DNA of 56,651 nucleotides from Vicinamibacterales bacterium (GCA_025456345.1 JALOKU010000025.1:1-56651), one strand, 5' to 3'; numbered from the stretch's first letter, positions 27,855 through 37,719 are shown. A program made the numbers and translations. Notes: generated from the letters alone by a model not told the origin.

Positions 27855-28949
27855 ATGAAACCATTGCTCGCGGAAATTCGCAGTACGCCGCTGCTCTGGC
27901 TGTTGATGTTCGTCCCGGTCGTGTTCGTGGCCAGCCGCCTCGACCCCGAGGCGGCGACACTCCTGTTCGTGCTGTCGGTCCTGGCCATCGTGCCGCTGGC
28001 GGCGCTGCTCAGCCACGCCACCGAATCGGTGGCGGCCAAGACGGGCGACGCGGCCGGCGGCCTGCTCAACGCCACGCTGGGCAACCTGACCGAACTGGTG
28101 ATCGCCATCGCCGCGCTCCGGGCCGGGCAGTACACGCTCGTGAAGGCGTCGATCGCCGGCGCGATTGTCGCCAACACACTGTTCATGCTCGGCGCCTCGT
28201 TCCTGTTGGGCGGGCTCAAGCACCGCGTGCAGGAGTTCAACAAGGCCGGTGCCCGACTTCAGGCCGGCCTGCTGTTCCTGGCCACCGTCGCGATGCTCGT
28301 CCCGTCGGCCATCGCCGGCGCCGACTCGCCGGACGTGACGGCGATCGCGCAGCCGTTGAGCGTGGGTCTGGCGGTCCTGCTCATCGCCGCCTACGGCCTG
28401 GGCCTGCTGTTCTCGCTCAAGACGCACCGCGAGTTCTTCGCGAGCGCCGAGCACGAAGGCGCGGGCGAGGCGCCCTGGCCGATGGGCCTGGCGCTGGCCA
28501 CGCTGGCCGGTGTCACGGTGCTGGTCGCGCTGGTCAGCGAGATCTTCGTCGAATCGGTGCAGGGAGCCGCGCTCGAACTGGGCATGACGCCCGCATTCGT
28601 GGGCTTCATCGTGGTGGCGCTCGTCGGCGGGGCCGCCGAGATGGCGTCTGCGTTCTCCGGGGCGCGCAAGAACCGCCTGGACTTGAGCGTCGGCATCGCC
28701 CTGGGCAGCGCCTCCCAGATTGCGCTCTTCGTCGCGCCGGTGCTGGTGCTGCTCAGCTACGTGCTCGGCCCGGCACCGATGGACTTGCAGTTCTGGCCGG
28801 GCGCCGTCGTGATGATGCTCATCGCCACAATGACCGCGACGACGCTGACCAGTGGCGGACGCTCGGCGTGGTTCGTCGGCGTGCTCCTGCTGATGGTCTA
28901 TGCCGTGTTCGCCATGACGCTCTACCTCCTGCCGCCCGGAGTGTCGTAA
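27855..28949 (+). CDS. cax: Calcium/proton antiporter (CaCA family)
   Basis: A 364-aa inner-membrane protein with about eleven hydrophobic helices. The two inverted CaCA signature repeats are present: GNLTELVIAIAALRAGQ (with the ion-binding Asn/Glu) and GGAAEMASAFSGARKNRLD followed by LGSASQIALFVAPVLVL. It exchanges cytoplasmic Ca2+ for protons. Starts five bases after the glucosidase stop, so it is part of the same transcript. A Ca2+/H+ exchanger in this place fits ion or pH homeostasis rather than pure amino-acid catabolism. Confidence 0.9.
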   Translation: MKPLLAEIRSTPLLWLLMFVPVVFVASRLDPEAATLLFVLSVLAIVPLAALLSHATESVAAKTGDAAGGLLNATLGNLTELVIAIAALRAGQYTLVKASIAGAIVANTLFMLGASFLLGGLKHRVQEFNKAGARLQAGLLFLATVAMLVPSAIAGADSPDVTAIAQPLSVGLAVLLIAAYGLGLLFSLKTHREFFASAEHEGAGEAPWPMGLALATLAGVTVLVALVSEIFVESVQGAALELGMTPAFVGFIVVALVGGAAEMASAFSGARKNRLDLSVGIALGSASQIALFVAPVLVLLSYVLGPAPMDLQFWPGAVVMMLIATMTATTLTSGGRSAWFVGVLLLMVYAVFAMTLYLLPPGVS

Positions 28950-28980
28950 CGCGCTCACGCATTGGAACGGAGCCGACCGC

Positions 28981-29658
28981 ATGTTGCCGACGCCCATGTC
29001 GCAGGCCCCTCCGGCAGTCTCGAAGCGTGTGCTGGACCCCGTCGACCGGGTGGCCGAGGTGCTCTTCGGGCTGATCATGGTCCTCACTTTCACCGGATCG
29101 CTCAGCGTCGCCGACGCCGGGCGTGACGACGTGCGCACGATGCTGGTTGGCGCGGTGGGGTGCAACCTGGCGTGGGGCATCATCGACGGAATCCTGTACC
29201 TCATGGGCTGCCTGGCCGAGCGCAGCCGGCGGCTCATGACAGTCCGGGCCGTGCGCGCGGCCGAAAGCCCTGAGCAGGCCCGGGCTCTTCTCGCGGCCGC
29301 GCTGCCGCCGGACATCGCCTCGATTGTCGAACCTGACGAACTCGAAGGCATTCGCATGCGGCTGGCGCGGCTGCCCGAGCCGCCTGCGCGCGCGCACATG
29401 TTGAAGGACGACTGGATCGGCGCGGCGGCGGTGTTCCTCCTGGTGTTCCTGTCCACCTTCCCGGTCGTGATTCCGTTCATCGTCATGCGCGAAGCGACGC
29501 CAGCCCTGCGCGTCTCGAACGCCGTCGCGGTCGCGATGCTGTTCATGACGGGCTACACCTACGGTCGCCTCACCCGGTACCGGCCCCTCGGCATGGGGAT
29601 TTCGATGGTTGTGCTTGGGGCCGTCCTCGTCGGCATGACGATGGCGCTCGGAGGATGA
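28981..29658 (+). CDS. VIT1/CCC1-like membrane protein
   Basis: A 225-aa protein with about five hydrophobic segments. The N-terminal helix FGLIMVLTFTGSLSV and the block GAVGCNLAWGIIDGILYLMG match the VIT1/CCC1 superfamily (Fe2+/Mn2+ transport). A cytoplasmic hydrophilic stretch (~80-145) rich in Arg/Glu/Ala interrupts two membrane groups, longer than in plain VIT1. The metal-binding carboxylates are not obvious, so transport specificity is uncertain. Overlaps the following gene by four bases (ATGA). Confidence 0.6.
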   Translation: MLPTPMSQAPPAVSKRVLDPVDRVAEVLFGLIMVLTFTGSLSVADAGRDDVRTMLVGAVGCNLAWGIIDGILYLMGCLAERSRRLMTVRAVRAAESPEQARALLAAALPPDIASIVEPDELEGIRMRLARLPEPPARAHMLKDDWIGAAAVFLLVFLSTFPVVIPFIVMREATPALRVSNAVAVAMLFMTGYTYGRLTRYRPLGMGISMVVLGAVLVGMTMALGG

Positions 29659-30335
29659 CGCCCGTGAGAGCGGTGATCCTCGCCACCCTCGCCGTCCTCC
29701 TCGCTGGTGGCTCCGCCTGGGCCCAGGCGGCCGGCGGACAGCCGCTTGGCGCGGCAACCGCGTCGCCTGCCCCGCCAACGGCCGTTCCCGAGAAGGCCTG
29801 GTCCTTCTCCGCTTCCGCGGCCACCTATGTTGTGCCCGACGAACCGGACTACGTGCAGCCGGCGTTCTCTGCCGACCGCGGCTGGCTGCATCTCGAGGGG
29901 CGTTTCAACTACGAGGACCGCGACACCGGGTCCGCATGGTGTGGCTACAACTTCAGCGTGGGCAAGACGGTCACGCTGGACATCACGCCGATGATCGGGG
30001 CCGTGTTCGGGAACACCAACGGCGTCGCACCGGGCTACAAGGGCTCGCTGGGCTGGCGCGTGCTCCAGCTCTACAGCGAAACCGAGTTCGTGATCGACCC
30101 CGGCGATTCGGAGAACAACTTCCTTTATACATGGTCGGAATTCGAAGTGGCGCCCGTGGATTGGTGCCGCTTTGGCCTGGTCGTTCAGCGAACGAAGGTC
30201 TATCAGACGGAGTTCGACATCCAGCGAGGGTTCTTCGTGGGCGTGTCCTACAAGGGCCTGGACGTGACTGCGTATGTGTTCAACCCCGACGCCAACCGGC
30301 CCACCGTCGTCGTGGGCGTCGGTCTGAGCTTCTAA
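29655..30335 (+). CDS. Secreted beta-rich protein of unknown function
   Basis: A 226-aa protein with a signal peptide (cleavage near SAWAQA). A Pro/Ala-rich spacer (~30-45) leads to short amphipathic strands, including FNYEDRDTGSAWCGYNFSVGK and a C-terminal strand VVVGVGLSF that ends in Phe, as for outer-membrane barrels. There are two cysteines at similar depth (SAWCGY, VDWCRF). No family or catalytic site recognised. Translationally coupled to the preceding VIT-like gene by an ATGA overlap. Confidence 0.6.
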   Translation: MTPVRAVILATLAVLLAGGSAWAQAAGGQPLGAATASPAPPTAVPEKAWSFSASAATYVVPDEPDYVQPAFSADRGWLHLEGRFNYEDRDTGSAWCGYNFSVGKTVTLDITPMIGAVFGNTNGVAPGYKGSLGWRVLQLYSETEFVIDPGDSENNFLYTWSEFEVAPVDWCRFGLVVQRTKVYQTEFDIQRGFFVGVSYKGLDVTAYVFNPDANRPTVVVGVGLSF

Positions 30336-30358
30336 GCACCGGGATCGGAGGCGCTCAT

Positions 30359-31840
30359 ATGACCCCGCCGCGCTATCCGTCGCTCTATCAGATCAACACA
30401 CGCGTCTGGCTGACGGAGCTCGGGCGCGCGTTGGGACGGCCGGCGACCCTCGACGACGTGCCGGATGCCGAACTCGACCGCCTTGCCGCGAAGGGCTTCG
30501 ACTGGGTGTGGATGCTGAGCGTGTGGCAAACGGGCGCGGCGGGACGAGCCGTGTCGCGCGCGAATCCGGAGTGGCGCGCGGAATTCGAGCGCACGCTGCC
30601 CGACCTGCGCGAAGAGGACATCGCAGGCTCAGGTTTCGCGATCATCGGCTACACGGTGTCTGAAGCCCTCGGCGGCGATGTCGCGCTGGCCAGGCTGCGC
30701 GCACGGTTCGCGGACCGCGGCATGCGCCTGATGCTGGACTTCGTGCCGAACCATACGGGCCTCGATCATCCGTGGGTGGACGAGCACCCGGAGTACTACG
30801 TGTCAGGCACGGAGGATGATCTGGCCCAGGCGCCCGCAAACTACACGCGCCTTCCTCGCGCCGGGGGAGACCTGATCCTCGCGCACGGGCGCGACCCGTA
30901 CTTCCCAGGCTGGCCGGACACGCTGCAGCTCGACTACAGCCAAGCCGCGACGCAGGAGGCGATGATCGGTGAGTTGGAGCGCGTGGCCGGCCAGTGCGAC
31001 GGCGTGCGCTGCGACATGGCCATGCTCGTCCTGCCCGACGTGTTCGAACGCACGTGGGGCCGGCGGGCCCAGGCGTTCTGGCCGGCAGCCACCCGGCGCG
31101 TTCGTCAGCGGGTCCCCGGGTTCTGCTTCATGGCAGAGGTCTACTGGGACCTCGAATGGACTCTCCAGCAGCAGGGGTTCGACTACACGTACGACAAGCG
31201 GCTGTACGACAGGCTCCGCGAGGGCCACGCGCGCCCCGTGCGCGAGCACCTCCACGCCGGACTCGACTTCCAGGAGCGGCTCGCGCGGTTCCTCGAGAAC
31301 CACGACGAGCCTCGTGCGGCCGCCACCTTCGGCCACGACATGCACAAGGCGGCTGCCGTCATCACGTTTCTGTCACCCGCGCTTCGCTTCTTCCACCAGG
31401 GGCAGTTCGAGGGGCGAACGGCGCGAATCTCGCCTCACCTGGTCCGCGGACCCGAGGAGCCCGCCGATCCCGTGCTGTGCGCGTTCTATGAGCGGCTGCT
31501 CGCCGTCATTCGCCGGCCCGCGCTGCGTGTGGGCGACTGGCGGCTGCTGCCGTGCGGCGTCGCCTGGGACGGCAACGCCACGAACGGCAACTATGTCGCA
31601 TACAGCTGGCAGCTCGGCCGGGAGGTCCGGCTTATCGCGGCGGTGAACACCAGCGGCGTCTACAGCCAGTGCTTTGTCCGGCTGCCGTTCCACGATCTGG
31701 CCGGCCGCCAGTGGCGGCTGGAAGACCTGCTGGGGGATGCGGTCTACGTCAGGGACGGCAGCGATCTGCAGACGTGGGGTCTGTTTCTCGACGAACCTCC
31801 GTGGAAGGCCCAGGTCTTCCTCCTAAGTGCAGTAGAATGA
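30359..31840 (+). CDS. GH13 alpha-amylase-family enzyme
   Basis: A 493-aa protein without signal peptide. The four GH13 conserved regions are visible: DFVPNH (127-132), GVRCDM with nucleophile D219, FMAE with general acid E260, and ENHDEPR with D316. The N-terminal helix-barrel text (YPSLYQINTRVWLTELG) is typical of a trehalose- or glycogen-acting GH13 subgroup that is found beside MGH1-like glycosidases. Substrate is not determinable here. ATG at 30359 follows GGAGGCGCTC. It appears to be the last gene of the long operon: a fresh -10-like TAGAAT overlaps its stop region (31833-31838). Confidence 0.85.
   Translation: MTPPRYPSLYQINTRVWLTELGRALGRPATLDDVPDAELDRLAAKGFDWVWMLSVWQTGAAGRAVSRANPEWRAEFERTLPDLREEDIAGSGFAIIGYTVSEALGGDVALARLRARFADRGMRLMLDFVPNHTGLDHPWVDEHPEYYVSGTEDDLAQAPANYTRLPRAGGDLILAHGRDPYFPGWPDTLQLDYSQAATQEAMIGELERVAGQCDGVRCDMAMLVLPDVFERTWGRRAQAFWPAATRRVRQRVPGFCFMAEVYWDLEWTLQQQGFDYTYDKRLYDRLREGHARPVREHLHAGLDFQERLARFLENHDEPRAAATFGHDMHKAAAVITFLSPALRFFHQGQFEGRTARISPHLVRGPEEPADPVLCAFYERLLAVIRRPALRVGDWRLLPCGVAWDGNATNGNYVAYSWQLGREVRLIAAVNTSGVYSQCFVRLPFHDLAGRQWRLEDLLGDAVYVRDGSDLQTWGLFLDEPPWKAQVFLLSAVE
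31833..31838 (+). promoter_or_regulatory. Candidate -10 box (TAGAAT) for the efflux operon
   Basis: GCAGTAGAATGACGG overlaps the GH13 stop codon and lies 63 bases before the adaptor start. It is nearly the same as GCAGTAGAATAGCGG at 37711-37725. No -35 hexamer at normal distance was found. Confidence 0.4.
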
Positions 31841-31901
31841 CGGCCTGCCGCCGAGTGGGTGACCCCCAAGGGGGCGTTTCTGAGACAGTGAGGTCCTGGC
31901 G

Positions 31902-33062
31902 ATGATCCGCAATCCAATTCTCTTCCTGTGTGGTGTCCTGCTCCTGGCGGCCTCGGCGTGCTCGAAGGAGGCGCCGCCGGCCGCGCCCCCTCCGCCCGAG
32001 GTGCTGGTCACCGAGCCCATCCAGCGGGACGTGCCCGTGTACATGGAACTGGTCGGCCAGGCCATCGGCTTCCAGGACGTCGAGATCCGGGCCCGCGTCG
32101 AGGGTTTCCTCGAAACGGTCGCCTTCACCGAGGGCTCGCTCGTCCGCAAGGGCCAGCTGCTCTACAGGATCGATCCGAAGCCGCTGCAGGCGATTCTCGC
32201 GAACGCCAAGGCCAACATGGCGACTTCGCAGGCGAGGCTGGAGAAGGCCGCCAACGACGTGAAGCGCCTCACGCCCCTGGCCGCCCAGCAGGCCGTCAGC
32301 CAGCAGGAGCTCGACAACGCCACCGCGCAGCGTGACGCCGCGATCGCCCAGGTCGACGCCAACAAGGCTGCCGTGGAAAAGGCGGAATTCGACCTCGGAT
32401 ATACGACGATCGACGCTCCCCTGGATGGCCTCATCGGGACGACGAAGGTCAAGGCCGGCAACCTCGTCGGGCGCGGCGAGAGTACGTTGCTCGTGACGAT
32501 TTCGCAGATCGACCCGATTCTCTTCCGCGCCGGCATTGCCGAGGCCGAATACCTCAAGGTGGCCAGGCGGATGCAGGAGCAGCAGGCCCAGGGGATCGTC
32601 CAGAAAGAGAAGACGCCCATCCAACTCATCCTCGCCGACGGCTCGGTGCACCCGCACGAGGGCCGGCTCGACGCCGTCGAGCGCAATATCGACACGACCA
32701 CGGGCACCATCGCGCTGCAGATCAAGTTCCCGAATCCCGAGCGCCTCGTGCGTCCCGGCCAGTTCGGCCGCGTGAGGTTCGTCATCGACCTGAAGAAGAA
32801 CGCGCTGCTCGTGCCGCAACGGGCGGTGCAGGAGTTGCAGAACCTCTACAGCCTGGCCGTGGTCGGCCCCGACAACAAGGTGAGCTTCCGCAACGCGAAG
32901 GTGGGCCCGCGCGAGGACAGCCTCTGGGTCATCGAGGAGGGCCTCAAGCCCGGCGAGCGCGTGATCGTCGAAGGCCTCCAGCGCGTCCGTGAGGGGTTGG
33001 TGGTGGCGCCGAAGGCCGCGCCGCCTGCCGCCGCGGCGCCCAAGGCCGGAGAGGTGAAGTAG
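31902..33062 (+). CDS. RND efflux periplasmic adaptor lipoprotein (AcrA-like)
   Basis: A 386-aa membrane-fusion protein. Lipobox LLAASAC puts the lipidated Cys near residue 20, followed by a Pro/Ala linker. The lipoyl and hairpin parts follow in order: VEIRARVEGFLETVAFTEGSLVRKGQ, a coiled-coil hairpin (~95-150: ANAKANMATSQARLEKAANDV…), then FDLGYTTIDAPLDGLIG and a C-terminal beta-barrel and membrane-proximal domain with RLVRPGQFGRVRF and LVPQRAVQ. Standard length. First gene of a three-gene pump operon, 2 bases before the pump. Confidence 0.93.
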   Translation: MIRNPILFLCGVLLLAASACSKEAPPAAPPPPEVLVTEPIQRDVPVYMELVGQAIGFQDVEIRARVEGFLETVAFTEGSLVRKGQLLYRIDPKPLQAILANAKANMATSQARLEKAANDVKRLTPLAAQQAVSQQELDNATAQRDAAIAQVDANKAAVEKAEFDLGYTTIDAPLDGLIGTTKVKAGNLVGRGESTLLVTISQIDPILFRAGIAEAEYLKVARRMQEQQAQGIVQKEKTPIQLILADGSVHPHEGRLDAVERNIDTTTGTIALQIKFPNPERLVRPGQFGRVRFVIDLKKNALLVPQRAVQELQNLYSLAVVGPDNKVSFRNAKVGPREDSLWVIEEGLKPGERVIVEGLQRVREGLVVAPKAAPPAAAAPKAGEVK

Positions 33063-33064
33063 CC

Positions 33065-36000
33065 ATGGCCCGCTTCTTCATCAACCGGCCCATCGTGGCG
33101 ATGGTCATCTCCATCGTCACGGTGCTGCTCGGCCTCGTGGCGATGTCCGGGCTGCCGATCGCGCAGTACCCAGAGATCGTGCCGCCGATGGTGCAGGTCA
33201 CCACGACCTTCGTCGGCGCCAGCGCCACCGACGTCGAGGCCTCGGTGGCCACGCCGGCCGAGCAGAAGATCAACGGCGTCGAGAACTCCATCTACATGAA
33301 GTCGACCAACGCCAACGACGGCACGATGACCCTGAAGGTCAGCTTCGACGTCGGGTCGGACCTCGACATGGCGAACGTCCTGACGCAGAACAAGCTGTCG
33401 GAAGCGATGCCGCAGCTGCCCGCGTCGGTCAAGACCTACGGCGTCGCCGTCAAGAAGGCGCTGGCGTTCCCGTTGCTCGTCGTCTCGATCAAGTCGCCCG
33501 ACGGGACGTACGACAACAACTTTCTTTCGAACTACACGACCATCAACATCCAGGACAACCTGGCCCGCATCAAGGGCGTCGGGCAGATCAACCTGTTCGG
33601 CGGCAGCGACTACGCGATGCGCGTCTGGCTGCGGCCAGACCGGATTGCCCGGCTCGGGATCACGGTGCCCGACATCGTCAACGCCATCTCGCAGCAGAAC
33701 ACGCTGTCGCCATCGGGCCAGTTCGGCGGGCAGCCGGCCGTGCCGGGCACCGAGTTCACCTACACCGTGAGGACGCAGGGGCGCCTGCTGAACGAAGCGG
33801 AGTTCGGGGAGATTGTCGTCCGCTCCAACCCGGATGGCTCCCAGGTCCGGCTGAAGGACGTCGCCCGCATCGAGCTGGGGACCCAGCTCTACAACGCCGT
33901 CGGCCGGCACGACGCCAAGCCCGCTGCGGTTCTGGCGGTCTTCCAGATCCCGGGCACGAACGCCCTCCAGGTGGCCAAGGACATCAAGGCGGAGCTGGAG
34001 ACGCTCTCGAAGCGCTTTCCGCGCGACCTCGAGTACAAGATCTCGCTCGACACCACGCTGCCGGTCGAGGAAGGCATCAACGAGATCGTCAAGACGCTGT
34101 TCGAGGCCATCGTCCTCGTCATCATCGTGGTGTTCATCTTCCTGCAGAACTGGCGCGCCACGCTCATCCCGCTGATGACCGTGCCGGTGTCGCTCGTCGG
34201 CGCGTTCATCTTCTTCCCGGCCCTCGGGTTCTCGATCAACGTGCTCTCGCTCCTCGGCCTCGTCCTCGCCATCGGCATCGTCGTCGACGATGCGATCGTC
34301 GTCGTCGAAGCGGTCATGCACCACATCGAGCAGGGCATGACGCCCAAGGACGCGACCTTCAAGGCGATGGAAGAAGTGTCGGGGCCGGTCGTGGCCATTG
34401 CCCTCATCCTGGCCGCCGTGTTCGTGCCGGTCGGCTTCATGCCCGGCATCTCCGGGATGCTCTATCAGCAGTTCGCGATCACGATCGCGCTCTCGGTGCT
34501 GCTGTCGGCGTTCAACGCGCTGACGCTGTCGCCGGCGCTGGCGGCGCTGCTCCTCAAGCCGGCCACCGGGAAGAAGACCCTGCTCACGCCGTTCTACCGC
34601 GGCTTCAACAAGGTGTTCGGCGCCGGCACCAACGCCTACGTCGGCCTCGCGGGGTTCCTGGTCCGGAAGCTGGTGGTGAGCGTCGTGCTCATCGGCGGCC
34701 TCGTGTTCCTGACCATCCGCCTCGTCGACCGAATCCCGGGCGGGTTCGTGCCGGAGGAAGACCAGGGGTACATCCTGGTGAACGCGATGCTCCCCGACGC
34801 CTCGTCGCTGCAGCGCACCGACGCCGTGATGCGCAAGGTCGAGAAGATCCTCGGCGAGAACGAGGGCGTCGAGGGCTACAACACGATCAGCGGGTTCAGC
34901 CTGCTGACCGGCGCCTACTCGTCGAACATGGGCTTCTTCTTCGTCCAGCTCAAGGAGTGGAAGGAGCGCACGACGCCGGAACTGCACTCGAGCGGCATCG
35001 TCAACGCCCTGAACCGGGCCTTCGCCAAGGAGGTGCCGGAGGCGGTCGTGGCGGCCTTTGGACCGCCGGCGATCCCCGGGCTCGGCACAGGCGCGGGCTT
35101 CACGCTGCAACTGCAGGACCGCGTCGGCCATACGCCGCAGTGGCTGGCGCAGCAGGCGGGGGCGTTCATCGAGGCCGCGCGGAAGCGGCCGGAAATCGGG
35201 CGCGTCAGCACCCTCTTCCGCGCCAACGTGCCGCAGGTGTACGCGGACATCGACCGCAGCAAGGTCCTGAAGGTGGGCGTCCCGATCTCGGACGTCAATA
35301 CCACGCTCGGAGCGCTGCTCGGCAGTTCGTACGTCAACGACTTCAACCGCTTCGGCCGCGTCTACAAGGTCTACGTCCAGGCCGAGCCCGAGTTCAGGAC
35401 CGACCCGAAGCAACTGGGCCTCTTCTACGTGCGCAGCGCCTCGGGCACGATGGTCCCGCTCGACACGGTGGTGTCGACGAGGCCGACGACCGGGCCGGAA
35501 TTCATCAACCGGTTCAACTTGTACCGGTCTGCGGAGATCTCCGGCGTGCCCGCTGAAGGGTACAGCTCGGCTCAGGCCATGGCCGCGTTGAGGGCGGTCG
35601 CCGCCGACCCGGCCGTCCTGTCTCCGGACATGGGCTACCAGTGGGCCGACATGTCGTTCCAGGAGGACAAGGCGCCGTCGCCGGGGCCCACCTTCGCCGT
35701 GGCCATCCTGCTGGTGTTCCTCGTGCTCGCGGCGCAATACGAGAGCTGGACGCTCCCGTTCAGCGTGCTGCTCGGCACGCCGTTCGCCGCCTTCGGCGCC
35801 TACTTCGGCCTCTGGGTCGCGCGGCACACGTCCAACAGCTACGTGAACAACATCTTCGCGCAGATCGGTTTGATCATGCTGATCGGCCTTGCGGCGAAGA
35901 ACGCGATCCTCATCGTTGAGTTCGCCAAGATGCTGCACGAACAGGGGAAAGACGTCGTGACGGCGGCCCTCGAGTCGGCCAAGCTCCGGTTCCGCCCGAT

Positions 36001-36244
36001 CCTCATGACCGCCTTCGCCTTCATCCTCGGCGTGGTGCCGCTCGTGCGGGCCAGCGGCGCCGGCGCCGAGGCGCGCAAGGTCATGGGCATGACGGTGTTC
36101 TCGGGCATGCTCATCGCCACGATTCTCGGCGTCTGCCTGATTCCGATGCTGTTCGTGCTGGTGGGCAAGCTGACCGGATCCAAGCCAGGCCCGGCGCCCG
36201 GCACCGGCCCGCCGGCCCACGCGCCGGAAGGAGGAGGTCACTGA
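33065..36244 (+). CDS. RND multidrug efflux pump (AcrB-like)
   Basis: A 1059-aa inner-membrane transporter, full length for the HAE-1 family. The N-terminal helix MARFFINRPIVAMVISIVTV is characteristic. The proton-relay residues are present: the paired Asp in GIVVDDAIVVVEAV (TM4) and the Lys in GLAAKNAILIVEFAK (TM10). Pore and docking regions (e.g. NGVENSIYMKSTNANDG, QYAMRVW-like DYAMRVWLRP) are normal. It exports hydrophobic compounds with its adaptor and outer-membrane channel using proton motive force. Substrate is unknown. Stop overlaps the channel gene start (ATG at 36244 follows TGA). Confidence 0.95.
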   Translation: MARFFINRPIVAMVISIVTVLLGLVAMSGLPIAQYPEIVPPMVQVTTTFVGASATDVEASVATPAEQKINGVENSIYMKSTNANDGTMTLKVSFDVGSDLDMANVLTQNKLSEAMPQLPASVKTYGVAVKKALAFPLLVVSIKSPDGTYDNNFLSNYTTINIQDNLARIKGVGQINLFGGSDYAMRVWLRPDRIARLGITVPDIVNAISQQNTLSPSGQFGGQPAVPGTEFTYTVRTQGRLLNEAEFGEIVVRSNPDGSQVRLKDVARIELGTQLYNAVGRHDAKPAAVLAVFQIPGTNALQVAKDIKAELETLSKRFPRDLEYKISLDTTLPVEEGINEIVKTLFEAIVLVIIVVFIFLQNWRATLIPLMTVPVSLVGAFIFFPALGFSINVLSLLGLVLAIGIVVDDAIVVVEAVMHHIEQGMTPKDATFKAMEEVSGPVVAIALILAAVFVPVGFMPGISGMLYQQFAITIALSVLLSAFNALTLSPALAALLLKPATGKKTLLTPFYRGFNKVFGAGTNAYVGLAGFLVRKLVVSVVLIGGLVFLTIRLVDRIPGGFVPEEDQGYILVNAMLPDASSLQRTDAVMRKVEKILGENEGVEGYNTISGFSLLTGAYSSNMGFFFVQLKEWKERTTPELHSSGIVNALNRAFAKEVPEAVVAAFGPPAIPGLGTGAGFTLQLQDRVGHTPQWLAQQAGAFIEAARKRPEIGRVSTLFRANVPQVYADIDRSKVLKVGVPISDVNTTLGALLGSSYVNDFNRFGRVYKVYVQAEPEFRTDPKQLGLFYVRSASGTMVPLDTVVSTRPTTGPEFINRFNLYRSAEISGVPAEGYSSAQAMAALRAVAADPAVLSPDMGYQWADMSFQEDKAPSPGPTFAVAILLVFLVLAAQYESWTLPFSVLLGTPFAAFGAYFGLWVARHTSNSYVNNIFAQIGLIMLIGLAAKNAILIVEFAKMLHEQGKDVVTAALESAKLRFRPILMTAFAFILGVVPLVRASGAGAEARKVMGMTVFSGMLIATILGVCLIPMLFVLVGKLTGSKPGPAPGTGPPAHAPEGGGH

Positions 36245-37716
36245 TGAACACCCGGTCCCTCTTCCGCACGATCAGGGTTCCAGCAGCCGTTGTCGCCCTC
36301 GGCCTGACGGCCGCCGGCTGCACCGTCGGCCCGAACTATGAGCGGCCGAAACTCGATCCGCCCGTGCAGTTCCGCGGCCAGGCGGGGCAGGCCGCGGCGG
36401 AGTCGCTGGTCGATGCCACGTGGTGGCAGGTCTACCAGGACGAAGTGCTGGCGGGTCTCATCCGGGAGGGCATCGCCAACAACCTCGATCTCAGGGCTGC
36501 CTCGGCACGCGTCGTGGAATCGCGCGCCCTGGCCGGCGTCGCCAAGTCGTACCTCTATCCGGACATCGGCGTGGGGTTCGGCGTGTCGGGGGAGCAGCGA
36601 TCCAGGGTCGGCGATCCGAAGATGCCCAAGGATCAGTTCCCCGACCGCACGTACAACAACTGGGCGCTGAACGGGTCCCTCTCCTGGGAGATCGATCTCT
36701 TCGGCCGGCTCCGCCGCAACAACGAAGCCGCTTTCGCGCAGTACCTCGCGTCCGAAGAGGGCCGCCGGGCCGTGCTCATCACGCTCGTCGGCGACATCGC
36801 GTCCACCTACTTCTATATCCGCGAACTGGATCTCCAGCTCGACATCGCCCGGCGGACGCTCAAGATCAACGACGATACCGTCACCTACTACGCAAACCGG
36901 CTGCAGGGCGGCGTCTCCAACCGCCTCGAACTCGACCAGGCCAAGGCAAACCGCGCGGTGACGGCGTCGGCGATTCCCGACATCGAACGGCAGATTGCGA
37001 TCGCCGAAAACGCCTTGAGCGTCCTCCTCGGCCGGCCGCCGGGGAACATCACGCGCGGGACGACCGCCGCGGATCGGGTACTGCCACCGAATGTCCCAGC
37101 CGGGTTGCCGGCCCAGTTGCTCGAACGGCGGCCCGACGTCGTGCAGGCGGAGCAGCTGCTCGTGGCCGCCAACGCGAACATCGGCGTGGCCAAGGCGCTC
37201 TTCTACCCGACCATCAGCCTCACCGGTTCGCTGGGTGCCGTGAGCAGTTCGCTCTCTGACTTCCTGACGCCCGAGTCGCTCGTATGGTCGCTCGGCGCCG
37301 GCCTCTTCCAGCCGATCTTCAACGGCGGGCGCATCAGGCGGAACTATGAGGCGGCGGTCGCCCGGTACGACATTGCATTGACCCAGTACCAGAAGGCCGC
37401 GCTCAACGGTTATCGCGAGGTGGCCGACTCGCTGGTGACGATTCAGAAGCTGGCGGAGCGGCGGACGGAAATCGAAACGGGCGTCGAGGCGTTGCGCGAC
37501 GCCACGCAGCTCTCCCGCGCCCGGTACGACACGGGGCTGTCGAGCTACCTTGAGGTGCTCATCGCCGACCAGCAGCTGTTCTCGCAGGAGATTCAACTCG
37601 CGCAGGTCAAGGGATCGCAAAACCGCGCCGTCGCCCAGCTCTACCGGGCGCTTGGGGGAGGGTGGCAGCCGGAGCAGCCGACGTCGGCGCCGCCACCCGG
37701 TCCAGTCAGGCAGTAG
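36244..37716 (+). CDS. OprM/TolC-type outer-membrane efflux lipoprotein
   Basis: A 490-aa NodT-family channel. A signal peptide ends in a lipobox (GLTAAGC), giving a lipidated Cys near residue 22. Two tandem repeat halves are visible: WWQVYQDEVLAGLIREGIANNLDLRAA near 60-85, and LPAQLLERRPDVVQAEQLLVAANANIGVAKALFYPTI near 280. It completes the tripartite AcrAB-OprM-type system encoded upstream. The stop codon TAG (37714-37716) is also the start of a TAGAAT box for the next gene. Confidence 0.93.
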   Translation: MNTRSLFRTIRVPAAVVALGLTAAGCTVGPNYERPKLDPPVQFRGQAGQAAAESLVDATWWQVYQDEVLAGLIREGIANNLDLRAASARVVESRALAGVAKSYLYPDIGVGFGVSGEQRSRVGDPKMPKDQFPDRTYNNWALNGSLSWEIDLFGRLRRNNEAAFAQYLASEEGRRAVLITLVGDIASTYFYIRELDLQLDIARRTLKINDDTVTYYANRLQGGVSNRLELDQAKANRAVTASAIPDIERQIAIAENALSVLLGRPPGNITRGTTAADRVLPPNVPAGLPAQLLERRPDVVQAEQLLVAANANIGVAKALFYPTISLTGSLGAVSSSLSDFLTPESLVWSLGAGLFQPIFNGGRIRRNYEAAVARYDIALTQYQKAALNGYREVADSLVTIQKLAERRTEIETGVEALRDATQLSRARYDTGLSSYLEVLIADQQLFSQEIQLAQVKGSQNRAVAQLYRALGGGWQPEQPTSAPPPGPVRQ

Positions 37717-37719
37717 AAT
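37714..37719 (+). promoter_or_regulatory. Candidate -10 box (TAGAAT) overlapping the stop codon
   Basis: The TAG that ends the channel gene is the first half of TAGAAT, 80 bases before the next start. Context CAGTAGAATAGCGG repeats that at 31831. No -35 box at 16-18 bp. Confidence 0.35.

Noticed and set aside
29936-30358. Long N-terminal extension of the GH13 gene within the preceding gene
   Set aside because: The extended text is an out-of-frame reading of the secreted protein at 29655-30335; ATG 30359 has a fitting upstream site.
32846-36241. Very long antisense open frame (over 1100 codons) opposite the RND pump gene
   Set aside because: Its translation is Arg/His/Asp-rich with no domain features, while the plus strand encodes a textbook AcrB. 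Such shadows are expected where third positions are mostly G or C.
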